Shown here one piece after another: positions 1-7,531 of a stretch of 8,791 nt of DNA (its first letter is position 1; the number at the start of each line of letters is the position of its first letter). The translations under genes and the position numbers were made by a program. This DNA is from Patescibacteria group bacterium UBA5194 (GTDB lineage: Bacteria > Patescibacteriota > Gracilibacteria > BD1-5 > UBA6164), in the NCBI GenBank assembly GCA_002412935.1, contig DHWA01000042.1, forward strand, positions 1 to 8,791. Direction: 5' to 3'. The notes beneath the pieces were generated by a model. It was not told where the DNA came from, searched no databases, and was given only the letters and a program-made list of their open reading frames with translations.

Positions 1-257
1 AATCCTAAAAGTATTAAAAACAATAAACTAGATAAATAAGTTGTAATATAATAATTTGAAATAAGCCTAATAAAAATTACATAAACTAGTACCAGCATAA
101 TGTGTATAAGGAAAGCAGTTTTTGTATGACCTTTTACAAAATCATTGTTTATATATTTATTTGATTTATTAAATAAAAATAAAAATGATATGAAAACTAG
201 CAAATAAGCAGTTAATGCATTTGCTTTTATTTTTGGATCTAAGTTTGTTTCTTCCAT
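1..257 (-). CDS. small integral membrane protein, partial (DUF4870-like)
   Basis: The start and first 85 codons of a gene leaving the left edge; the C-terminus is not visible. It opens MEETNLDPKIKANALTAYLL from an ATG at 257-255. Two or more membrane segments are visible, at about residues 12-29 and 47-66, with a third hydrophobic stretch starting near 70. The linker between the first two contains a polar DFVKGHTKTA motif at 39-48, resembling the 'FVRFHAKQA' linker typical of small DUF4870/Tic20-like membrane proteins of unknown function. I infer that relationship from the motif position and topology only. No UGA codon falls in the visible part, so this segment alone does not test the genetic code. 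It is divergent from engB and shares the 258-405 spacer with it. Function unknown. Confidence 0.6.
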   Translation of the reverse strand, partial: MEETNLDPKIKANALTAYLLVFISFLFLFNKSNKYINNDFVKGHTKTAFLIHIMLVLVYVIFIRLISNYYITTYLSSLLFLILLG

Positions 258-321
258 AGGATATTATGTGGTTAAGTGGTTCTAAAGAGTCTTTTAATTT
301 GCAATTTTCTAATCTATTGGT

Positions 322-351
322 ATTATACCGTATATTGTTTTTAAATGCAAA
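322..351 (-). promoter_or_regulatory. candidate sigma70-type promoter for the left membrane-protein gene
   Basis: Read on the minus strand, TTGCAT (351-346) lies 18 bp upstream of a perfect TATAAT (327-322), about 65 bp before the start codon at 257. The -10 sits inside an 11-bp palindrome, GGTATTATACC at 319-329, which could also act as an operator. The -35 TTGCAT matches the one proposed for abiE. The rest of the 258-405 spacer is AT-rich with no gene visible. Confidence 0.4.
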
Positions 352-387
352 AAAACATAATAGTCCAAGGTTTTAAAACTCTAATAA

Positions 388-398
388 TATAATATAAT
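388..398 (+). promoter_or_regulatory. overlapping -10 boxes just upstream of engB
   Basis: Two overlapping perfect TATAAT hexamers lie at 388-393 and 393-398, only 12 and 7 bp before the engB ATG at 406. No Shine-Dalgarno sequence precedes the ATG. If either box is used, transcription would start within a few bases of the start codon, giving a leaderless or nearly leaderless mRNA. No good -35 was found at the expected distance, and in such AT-rich DNA a TATAAT can arise by chance. Confidence 0.35.
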
Positions 399-405
399 AA
401 TTTTT

Positions 406-993
406 ATGAAACTCAAAGAAGTTAAATTTGTGAAATCAGTAGCTATAAATAGTGAAAAAGTATTTTTTGATGAAAAACATGAAATAATTTTCCTGGGAAG
501 ATCAAATGTAGGTAAATCAAGCCTTATGAATGCAATATTTGAAAAAAAAGATTTAGTAAAAACAAGTTCAATGCCAGGTAAAACTAGAACTGCAAATTTA
601 TTTTTACTTAATAATAAATATTATTTCACTGATTTACCATGATATGGTTTTGCTAAAATGTGAAAAGAAAAAAAACAAGATTTAGATGGTCTTATAAGTT
701 GGTATATAGAAGAAAGAAGACAATATATAAAATCAGCAGTAGTGCTTATAGATAGCAGACTTTGACCTCAAGAAAGTGATATAGCGATGTATAGATATTT
801 ACTTGATTTGGATATGGATGTAACTATTGTTATTACAAAAATAGATAAAGTATCAAACAATGATTTAGCAAAAGCAAAATCACTTTGTGAAAAAGCATTT
901 TTTTGACAAGAATTTAATGCAGTTTCAACAAAAAGTATGATTTGAATTAAAGAAATAAGAAATTTGTTATTTGAGAAAGTTTTAGGTAATTAA
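406..993 (+). CDS. engB: EngB/YihA/YsxC ribosome biogenesis GTP-binding protein
   Basis: A 195-residue protein with UGA read as Gly, the usual length of this single-domain TRAFAC GTPase. The family is needed for late assembly of the large ribosomal subunit. Visible GTPase motifs are G1 GRSNVGKS (31-38), G2 with Thr60 in PGKTRT (57-62), G3 DLPG (76-79) followed by the family signature YGFAK, G4 TKID (144-147) and G5 STKS (174-177). The Gly of DLPG is a UGA at 640-642; under the standard code the gene would stop there and lose its nucleotide-specificity motifs. Five in-frame UGA codons are present and the gene ends in TAA. The start is the only ATG placed correctly before the G1 strand and has no Shine-Dalgarno. 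The gene is convergent with tex, overlapping it by four bases. Confidence 0.96.
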
Positions 994-3065
994 AAATCCT
1001 TCATACTCAACTGAATCTTTCACTTTTCATCAATTTTTGTAACTCTAACTTTGACTCTATCTCAGACTTTCACGACATCCATAGGATTTTTTACAAAAGT
1101 ATCGCTTAATTGAGAAATGTGTACAAGTCAATCGTTTTTTGTTCCGATATCAACAAAGGCTCAAAAAGCAACTACATTTCTGATTACTCATTCTATCACA
1201 TCTCATTCTGCTATTTCTACAGTCGTATTTCTAGCTTTTGTGTGAGTACTATTTGTTCTTTTTTCTTTTCATAAATTGTTATAAGAAGATAGTATAAAAG
1301 AAATAGTATCCGAAGTTACATCTGGGTAAAGTTTTTTCATTTGGTCATCAACTTTAAGGTTCCCCTTATTAAGGGGGTTAGGGGGATTATTTATTATATA
1401 TCTCGCAAGGGCATATTGATCTGGATGGATATCTGTATTATCTAATTCTTCTTTACTTTCAGGCACTCTCAAAAATCAGATTGCTTGTTCATAAGCTTTG
1501 TCTGATAATACTTTTTTTATCTCAACTCTTGATTTATAAGGTCTCTTATCATAGATTTTTTTTGCTTGTCTTTTATCTATTCAAGAGATATGATTAAGTA
1601 CATAAATAGAAATAGTATTTACATTTACTCATACTTCATTTACAGCACTTTCTACCACATATCATAGTTTTTGTTCTAGTTTTTTTTCTGGCATATCGTG
1701 TTGATACATACCAACTCATATACTTCAAACAGGGATTTTTACAAGTTCAGAAAGTGGATCTATAAACCTCCTTCCGATAGAAATAGTTCATCTGTCTAGA
1801 CTATCAAGTTTAGGGAATTCTTCTTCTGCAACTTTTGATACACTGTAAACTGATGCTCCAGATTCATTTACGATATAGATATCTCAACCAAATACTTCAG
1901 AAATCAAAGCCGAAACTTCTTTTGATCAAGTACCGTTTCCGATTACTACAACTTCTATTTTGTATTTTTTAATTACTTCATTTAGTTTCTTTTTAGCTCA
2001 TTCCAAATCATGCAAATATATTTTGTCAAACCATACGGGATTTCATAAATTATCTAAAACACATATTTTACAACCAACTCTAAAACCAGGATCAACAGAA
2101 AGCATAGAATTTACTTTTTCAGGTTTTGTCATAAGTAGAGCTTCTAGATTTGTTTGAAATACTTTTATAGAATCATCTTCTCCTATTTCATTTAATTCAC
2201 TTCTAAGTTCATTTTCAACAGATGAAAATAAGTTTTCATATCATCTTTTAAAAGCTTCTTTTAGTTCAATAATAAAACTACTGAGTCAAAGAATTTTGGC
2301 ATATTCACTTTCCAAATAATCAAAAATCATCTCATCTTTTTCTATTTTTACTGTCAAAATTCACAAGTTTTCTCACCTGTTTAGTGCCAAAATTTGATAA
2401 GGTTTAACTAGATTAATTTTTATAGCAAATTCTGCATATATATCAAATTTTGAGATTTGGTCTCTATCTTTTTCATTTAATTTTTCTAGTGCTTTTTCTC
2501 ACTTTTTATTTGATAGAATTACTCAAGCTTCATTTAATGTTTCTATCAAAGTATGTCTCAAATTTGAGTTTGCATTTACTTCTGCTCAGACTATTTCTAT
2601 GGCTCAATCAATGATTTCTTCTCTAGGGTAATCCTTCAAAAGCTCTTCTGGAATTATTATTTGATTTTGTTTTATACTTTCAGCAACTACTCAGAATCAT
2701 TTTTCCAAAGCTATCATTGCTTTTGTTTTTTTCTTTGATTTATATGGTTTATAAAGTTCTTCAACTTCTTTTAGAGTTTTTGCATTTACTAGATTGTCCA
2801 TTAATTCTGGAGTCATTTTTCCAAGTTCTTCAATTCACTTAATTGCAGTTACTTTTGCATTATATAGATTTTCTTGTTTATTTTTTAGCTCTATTATGGC
2901 TCTTATATCATTTTCATCCAAGTTTCAAGTTACTTCTTTTCTATAACGAGAGATAAAAGGTACAGTTGCTCATTCTGCCACAAGTTCAAGTACAGTACTA
3001 GTCTGGAATTGTTTTAGATTCAGTTCAGTTGACACGATTTCTACATAATTTGGAGTTTCTAGCAT
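990..3065 (-). CDS. tex: Tex family S1 RNA-binding transcription accessory protein
   Basis: A 691-residue Tex homologue, somewhat shorter than the roughly 720-780 residues common in the family. Tex is a cytoplasmic nucleic-acid-binding protein linked to transcription and RNA metabolism. Domain order is normal: N-terminal helical region with ATVPFISRYRKEVTG near residues 33-47; YqgF/RNase H-like domain beginning at SVDPGFRVG (Asp325) with IGNGTGSKE; the conserved ASVYS, ISIGRRFIDPLSELVKI and GSIGVGMYQHD blocks; helix-hairpin-helix near 470-500 (LNHISGIDKRQAKKIY); LDNTDIHPDQY; and a C-terminal S1 domain at about 618-691 (GAFVDIGTKNDGLVHISQLS). Many in-frame UGA codons encode conserved glycines. 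A palindromic repeat is inserted in frame between the HhH and S1 regions, giving PPNPLNKGN. No Shine-Dalgarno precedes the ATG at 3065-3063. It is convergent with engB and divergent from abiE. Confidence 0.95.
1358..1389 (-). repeat. C/G-rich palindromic repeat inside tex
   Basis: A G/C-rich patch in otherwise AT-rich DNA. On the plus strand it contains CCCCTTATTAAGGGG (1362-1376), a palindrome with 7-bp arms around a single central T, followed by a second run of five G after TTA (1381-1385). Read on the coding strand it gives PPNPLNKGN at about residues 559-569 of Tex, in the linker between the HhH region and the S1 domain, without breaking the frame. Dispersed repeats of this C-run/palindrome style, translating to PPNP-like peptides, are familiar in several bacterial genomes including CPR. 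Assigning this copy to such a family is my inference, since only one clear copy lies in the window. Confidence 0.65.
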
Positions 3066-3090
3066 AGTTTTGTTTTTATTAATAATTAGA

Positions 3091-3119
3091 CTTATAAAAT
3101 ATATTTGTTTATTGGTAAA
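3091..3119 (-). promoter_or_regulatory. candidate promoter for tex
   Basis: On the minus strand TTTACC (3119-3114) is separated by 17 bp from TATAAG (3096-3091), matching sigma70 consensus at 4 of 6 and 5 of 6 positions. A transcript starting near 3084 would have a leader of about 19 nt before the ATG at 3065. The promoter is divergent from that of abiE, with about 35 bp between the two -35 boxes, so a repressor acting on abiE could also touch tex. Confidence 0.45.
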
Positions 3120-3154
3120 AGTAAAATAAGTTTTTTATTAAATATATAAAAAAC

Positions 3155-3183
3155 TTGCATTTTATTACTTTTTAATATATACT
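3155..3183 (+). promoter_or_regulatory. candidate promoter for the abiE operon
   Basis: TTGCAT (3155-3160), a 17-bp spacer and TATACT (3178-3183, 5 of 6 to consensus) form a plausible sigma70 promoter. Transcription would start near 3190, leaving a leader of about 25 nt before abiEi. The -10 box lies inside the left arm of the palindrome at 3177-3216, and the -35 overlaps an extra ACTTGCA (3153-3159) that is also present in the right arm (3204-3210). This arrangement suggests repression. Confidence 0.55.
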
Positions 3184-3216
3184 ACAGGTAACATAATTAT
3201 ATTACTTGCAGTATAT
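3177..3216. promoter_or_regulatory. candidate AbiEi operator: 15-bp-arm imperfect inverted repeat
   Basis: The left arm ATATACTACAGGTAA (3177-3191) and right arm TTACTTGCAGTATAT (3202-3216) are reverse complements at 13 of 15 positions, separated by 10 bp, with centres 25 bp apart. The left arm covers the -10 box and the right arm runs into the abiEi ATG at 3215. The predicted transcript starts inside the left arm, so an RNA hairpin is less likely than a DNA site. Characterised AbiEi antitoxins repress their own operon by binding inverted repeats in the promoter; that this palindrome is such a site is inferred. Confidence 0.5.
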
Positions 3217-3778
3217 GAATGAAATATTAAACCTCTATAAAAATAAAAAAACTGTTTTTGATTTTGATGATTTAAAAGCAATTTTTGCTATATCAAATAC
3301 ACAAGTCTTAAAGAATAAAATCCAATATTTAAAAGCAAAAAATATTTTATCTTCACCAACTAGATGAATATATACCTTACAAGATAAAGAAATAGATAAA
3401 TTTGAATTAGTAAATAAGATATATTCTCCAAGTTATATATCGTTTTTTTCTGCTTTGTATTATCATTCAATTATTTTTCAATACCAAAATGATGTGTATC
3501 TAGCATACAAAAAAACTGATGAAAAAAAAATACTTGATTTTAGTATAAAACTAAAAAGTTTAAAAAAAGAAATTCTTTTAAATCCTGATTGAATTATTAA
3601 CAACTGATTCTATTCAATAGCAACAAAAGAAAGAGCTTTTTTAGATACTATTTATTTGTTTTGAGATATTTATTTTGATAATATTAGGGAACTTGATTAT
3701 GATGAAGTAATAAGATTACTTTCAATTTACAAAAATAAATCACTGGAAAAAAAAGCAAAATCATATTTTCTAAAATAA
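3215..3778 (+). CDS. abiEi: AbiEi-family antitoxin / transcriptional regulator (type IV TA)
   Basis: A 187-residue protein with an N-terminal winged-helix region (about 1-60: FDFDDLKAIFAISNTQVLKN through TRGIYTL) followed by the AbiEi domain signature NKIYSPSYISFFSALYYH and the later YSIATKERAFLDTIYLF segment. The family's N-terminal wHTH binds operator DNA, and the C-terminal part counteracts the AbiEii toxin. In type IV systems antitoxin and toxin act without direct contact. Four in-frame UGA codons encode Gly, including TRG ahead of the wing strand; with the standard code the protein would end after about 50 residues. The start at 3215 fits the wHTH and overlaps the right arm of the palindrome; it has no Shine-Dalgarno. 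The toxin gene follows after 5 bp. Family assignment is by recognised motifs and the toxin neighbour. Confidence 0.85.
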
Positions 3779-3783
3779 TTTTT

Positions 3784-4485
3784 ATGTCAGCAATTATTAC
3801 AAAACTTGATACACACAAACATAAATTTATATTGATGAGCATATTACTTGATATTTCTAAAAATAGTATTCTAAAAGAAAGCCTTGTTTTTAAATGATGA
3901 ACAGCTTTGTTCTTGCTTTATTCTTTGGATAGATTTTCTACTGATTTAGACTTTGATTTGGTTTGAAAAACAGACAAAAAGATTATTTTAGATGAGATAA
4001 TCAAGATACTACAAAAATATGGAAGCCTAAAAGATAGTTTTATAAAAAGAAATACTATTTTTGCATTATTATCGTATTCTGAACTAGACCACAATATAAA
4101 AATAGAGGTTTCAACAAGATGAGTTTCATGAGAGTATGATAATAAAAATTTTATGTGAATAAAACTAAAAGTACTGGGTATAGATTATATAACTGCAAAT
4201 AAATTTTTAGCATTGACTTCAAGAAATAAACTTGCAAACAGAGATATATATGATATATGGTTTATCCTAAAAAATAACCTAAAAATAAACAAAAATCACA
4301 TAGAAAATATAACGGGAAAATCTTTTAAAGATTACATTAAGGATTTGGTAAAATTTTTAGAAGGGCTTTGAGATAAATACAATATACTTGATTGACTTTG
4401 AACAATTCTTGATGACAAACAAAAAGCATTTGTAAAAAATAATTTAATAAAAGAAACTATTTTTTTACTAGGTAGTTATTTGTAA
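3784..4485 (+). CDS. abiEii: AbiEii-family nucleotidyltransferase toxin (type IV TA)
   Basis: A 233-residue DNA-polymerase-beta-fold nucleotidyltransferase of the AbiEii/AbiGii toxin family, in the family's normal size range. Visible motifs are KGGTAL (37-42), RFSTDLDFDL (50-59) with the metal-binding pair Asp54/Asp56, IKIEV (105-109) at the third-strand position, and the C-terminal NK(X)6R...RDIYDIW block with Lys140, Arg147, Arg153, Asp154 and Asp157. Characterised members are bacteriostatic nucleotidyltransferases, some of which modify tRNA. The target here is unknown. Both glycines of KGGT are consecutive UGA codons (3895-3900), so a standard-code host would make only 37 residues. Where many relatives show Asp in the third acidic position this protein has Glu108; I compared this from memory, so treat it cautiously. 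It starts 5 bp after abiEi and is presumably co-transcribed. Confidence 0.9.
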
Positions 4486-4513
4486 AGTAAAAGGAAAATT
4501 GGAGAAAATAAAT

Positions 4514-4541
4514 TTGTATTTTAGTGTGAAAATTCTATAAT
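4514..4541 (+). promoter_or_regulatory. candidate promoter for the MFS transporter gene
   Basis: TTGTAT (4514-4519), a 16-bp spacer and a perfect TATAAT (4536-4541) lie in the 93-bp gap after abiEii. A start near 4548 leaves a leader of about 31 nt containing AGGA at 4571-4574, four bases before the ATG. It suggests the transporter is transcribed separately from the toxin-antitoxin pair. No terminator hairpin is obvious between them. Confidence 0.5.
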
Positions 4542-4578
4542 ATTTAAGAGTTTTAATATTAAAAGTATTTAGGAAATT

Positions 4579-5775
4579 ATGTTTTTAAAAAAATTTATGT
4601 GATTAGAATCAAATATTTGGAAACATTTTATTATTCTTTTTACAGGTAGAAGGAATTTTATACCAATGTTAAGTATATATTATTTGTCATTGCCAAATAC
4701 AAAAGCACAGGAAATATGATTTTATTCAGCAGCTTGATATGCTTTATCTTTAGTTTTTCAAATTCCAGCTTGAATTATTTGAGATAGACTAGGAAATAAA
4801 ACTACTATAATAATTTCAAAAATACTTATACTTATTTCAAGTTATATGTATGTTGTAGGAGATAATTTTTGGTACTTTTTAGTTTGAGCGGTTTTTATGT
4901 CTTTATGAGCAGATGCATTTTCTACTTGAAATACATCGGCATTTTTACATGATACATTAACTAATTTAAATAGAGAAGGTGATTTTAAAAGAATTTCTTC
5001 TTCAATAAAGTGACGGGTTTCATTTTTAAGTATTTTCTTTATAATAGCACTTCCATTTTTTACCACAATTAGCTTAAATTTTCCTTTTAAAATAGGTCTT
5101 TGAATTGATGTTATTTGATTACTCGTTGCGATTTCTTTGTTTCCAGCAAGATGAGATTCTTTAAAGCATGAATTAATTTCATATTTAAATATCAAAAAAA
5201 CAATAAATGAGTCAAAATGATCGGGCTTGTTTTCTATTATATTTTTCTCTGCAATTATAGCAGCATTTTTAACGACTGATAATTCTTTTAGAACCCCATA
5301 TTTAACAAGTTTAGGGTATCCTATAATTTATATATGATTTGTTATGGGATTATCTAGATTTGTTTGGTTTATTGTTTGAAAATATGCTCATAAAATTGAA
5401 GATTTTCTACCTTTCAAGAAACTTATGTTATTAGAGATTTTTATTTTCAGTTTTTATTATATAAGTGCTTCTTACATAAATAATCCTTATGTTGTATGAA
5501 TAATATTTTCACTTGTTGTATGATACAACCGGGGGAGAAATGAAATATACACCGATCATATAATAAATTTAATACCTTGAAAAAAGTATAAATCAACAAT
5601 TCTTTCCATAAAATGACAGATATCTTGAATAATAAAAATTATTATGATTACAATAATAGGATTTGTGATGAATCAGTCTTATAAATTGTGATTTATGGTT
5701 TTGTGAATAACTTTGTTTATACTTTTAATGACAGTATATTTATTTTTAATAAAAGAAAAGAAAACTAAAATTTAA
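4579..5775 (+). CDS. major facilitator superfamily transporter
   Basis: A 398-residue polytopic inner-membrane protein of typical MFS length, with about 12 hydrophobic segments. The loop after the second helix carries the MFS signature IPAGIIGDRLGNKTT (Gly65, Gly68, Asp69, Arg70, Gly72, Lys74), the classical G-x3-D-R-x-G-x-K motif. The region around residues 105-125 (GADAFSTGNTSAFLHDTL) resembles that of drug/efflux-type MFS proteins, where a helix-4/5 Gly/Asp-rich stretch precedes a cytoplasmic loop. The substrate cannot be deduced. About 22 UGA codons encode Gly, clearly outnumbering GGN. The ATG at 4579 has the best Shine-Dalgarno-like sequence in the window (AGGA, 4571-4574); an internal ATG at codon 7 is an alternative. 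The methyltransferase gene follows after 33 bp, so the two may be functionally linked or merely adjacent. Confidence 0.87.
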
Positions 5776-5780
5776 TAACT

Positions 5781-5789
5781 TGTTATACT
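5781..5789 (+). promoter_or_regulatory. candidate extended -10 promoter before the methyltransferase
   Basis: TGTTATACT at 5781-5789 matches the extended -10 form TGnTATAAT at all but one position, in the 33-bp gap after the transporter. It would give a leader of about 13 nt. No -35 box is evident, as is acceptable for extended -10 promoters. Read-through from the transporter promoter is equally possible. Confidence 0.3.
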
Positions 5790-5808
5790 TTAGCTAAACT
5801 AAAATGAT

Positions 5809-6447
5809 ATGTTTAAAAAATTAAGTAATTATTGGGATAATAAATGGAAAATAGCACTTTTTCTAAAAGAAAGTGATATTGCTCGAGATGTTTTTGAATT
5901 TTTATGAAAAAAAAGATGAGGTTTATTGGATTTATGATCTTGAACCTGAAGAGATAGTTTATTTTTTGCTTCTTCTTGATTTGAAGTTGAATCTTTCGAT
6001 TTTTCTACTATTGCATTAGAAAAATTGGAAGATTTTGCCAGTGAAAAATGATTAAAAGTAAAAACTATTTTATGAGAAATAAAAACTTATGATTTTTGAA
6101 CAGAAAAATACGATTATATTTATGCTTGTAATTCTCTACATTATTTCTCAGATTCTGAAACTAAAGAAATTATTGAAAAATTAAAAAAATCTATAAAAAA
6201 ATGATGATATATATTTGTGAGAGTAAAATCAACAAATGATATAGATTTTTGAAAATGAGTTAAACTAGAAGATAATTATTATGAAAATTGAGAAGAATTA
6301 AAACACTTTTTTGATACTGATTATATGAAATCATTATTTTCAGATTTTGAAATTATTAAATTAAATGAAATAAAAAGAAAACACATAAAATGGGATTTTA
6401 CAGAATTTGATACTTATTTTATAGATTTATTTGCTAAAAAATTATAA
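5809..6447 (+). CDS. class I SAM-dependent methyltransferase (TehB/Methyltransf_25-like)
   Basis: A 212-residue soluble Rossmann-fold methyltransferase. Motif I is LLDLGSGTGRDS (39-50), with Asp41 and the Gly43/Gly45/Gly47 loop that holds S-adenosylmethionine. Motif II ends in Asp64 (EVESFDFS), the residue expected to bind the ribose hydroxyls. A motif IV-like strand YDYIYACNSLHYF follows near 107-119, and KKGGYIFVRVKSTND fits motifs V/VI. The VKSTND...GKG section resembles TehB-like members; the substrate is not predictable. All three motif-I glycines are UGA codons (5935, 5941, 5947), and the gene holds many more. The ATG at 5809 gives MFKKLSNYWDNKW; a nearby ATG at 5804 is out of frame and stops at once. 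The acyltransferase gene begins 2 bp after the stop, so these two genes very likely share a transcript. Confidence 0.9.
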
Positions 6448-6449
6448 TT

Positions 6450-7475
6450 ATGAGAATCTCTCGGGTTGATAATCTAAAATGAATTGGAATACTACTTATT
6501 ATCTTGGGACACTGTAGTTTTCCTCACGATAATTTACTTACAAGATATCTATTTTCTTTTCATGTAGCTTTGTTTTTTATCTTGTCTTGATTTTTATTTA
6601 ATGAAGAAAAATATAATAATTTCACAAAATTTATAAAAAGTAAATTTTTTAGGCTTATAATACCTTTTTTTGCTTTCAATATAATTCATTTTGCTATAAA
6701 TAAATATTTTTGAGAATTTAGTGGGACTAGAATAACTGATTTTTCTGTTTGAGTCTTATATGGGGATTATCTAGGTGATAATTGAGGGATTTTTAACAAT
6801 ACTTGATGATTCAATATCTGAAATATATCAACTTGGTTTTTGACTGCTTTATTTTTTACTAGTATTTATTATTTTGTTTTAAATAAAATGGTAAAATCAA
6901 AAATCGTAAAAATAATAATAGTTTTTTTACTATCTCTAATTGTTTATTTTGAAAGTAAAATTACCAATTTTAGACTTCCATGGGGAATAGAAATATCTTT
7001 TATGATGCTTCTTTTCTATACTTTTTGAAATATTTTTAAGAAAAAAATAAAAAACTTTGCAGAAAAAGTTGATTTTAGGTATTTATGATTAGTTATTTTA
7101 ATTTTATTGGTTCATTTACCTTTTTTAAATCATACAAATATCTCAATTAATAATTATTGAAATTATTTTCTATTTTTAAGTAATTCTTTGCTTTGATTTA
7201 TTACTTTCTTAATTATTTCAAAACTTATTTGAGAAAACAGTATTTTATCTTTTTTCTGAAAAAATTCTATAATTATTTTATGATTTGAGTGGATAAAGAT
7301 ACCACTTGAACAACATTTTTTATCATTAATTAATTTTGAAGTACCATATTTATTTTGATTTACTCAATTTATTATTACAGTAATTTTACTTATTCCAATT
7401 ATCTATATTGTAAATAACTTTTTTCCTTTTATCTTAGGTGTTTGATACAAATATAGTATTTTAAAAAAAATATAA
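6450..7475 (+). CDS. acyltransferase 3 family membrane protein (O-acetyltransferase-like)
   Basis: A 341-residue integral membrane protein with about 10 hydrophobic segments, the usual size of the acyltransferase-3 family. The N-terminus RVDNLKGIGILLIILGHCSF carries the family pattern: Arg5, Asp7, a first membrane helix, and the presumed catalytic His21. It is followed by FSFHVALFFILSGFLF (second helix) and the basic FFRLIIPF segment. The helix-1 pattern is closest to fucose-4-O-acetylase-type members. These proteins transfer acetyl or other acyl groups to sugars or lipids at the cytoplasmic membrane; the acceptor here is unknown. UGA glycines occur throughout, including two in a row in NTGGFNIGN. 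The gene follows the methyltransferase after 2 bp without a Shine-Dalgarno, suggesting translational coupling. A role in decorating a surface glycan is plausible but inferred. Confidence 0.85.
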
Positions 7476-7508
7476 GTTGAAAAATATTAAAAATAATTAT
7501 CATAGATT

Positions 7509-7514
7509 TATAAA
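7509..7514 (+). promoter_or_regulatory. candidate -10 box for hflX
   Basis: TATAAA lies 17 bp before the hflX ATG, in the 56-bp AT-rich gap after the acyltransferase. A start near 7521 would leave only about 11 nt of leader and no Shine-Dalgarno. TTGAAA at 7477-7482 is -35-like but too far away (26 bp) to pair with this box. Weak evidence; base composition alone could produce it. Confidence 0.25.
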
Positions 7515-7531
7515 TTGTAATTTTTATAAAC

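Noticed and set aside
640..993. engB as a pseudogene truncated at codon 79
   Set aside because: The apparent stop is UGA at the invariant Gly of DLPG, and the frame continues with YGFAK, TKID and STKS to a TAA. Reading UGA as Gly restores a normal-length protein.
1269..1472. a separate short minus-strand protein of 67 residues
   Set aside because: It is in the same frame as tex and lies between two UGA codons; it is simply an internal segment of Tex.
1960..2157. a plus-strand reading frame of 65 codons
   Set aside because: It is antisense to the YqgF-like region of tex and has no family features; the tex reading is supported by many conserved motifs.
4842..5195. a minus-strand reading frame of 117 codons
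   Set aside because: It lies entirely antisense to the MFS transporter, which has membrane helices and a signature loop in the other frame. Lack of stops here is a side effect of the transporter's codon use.
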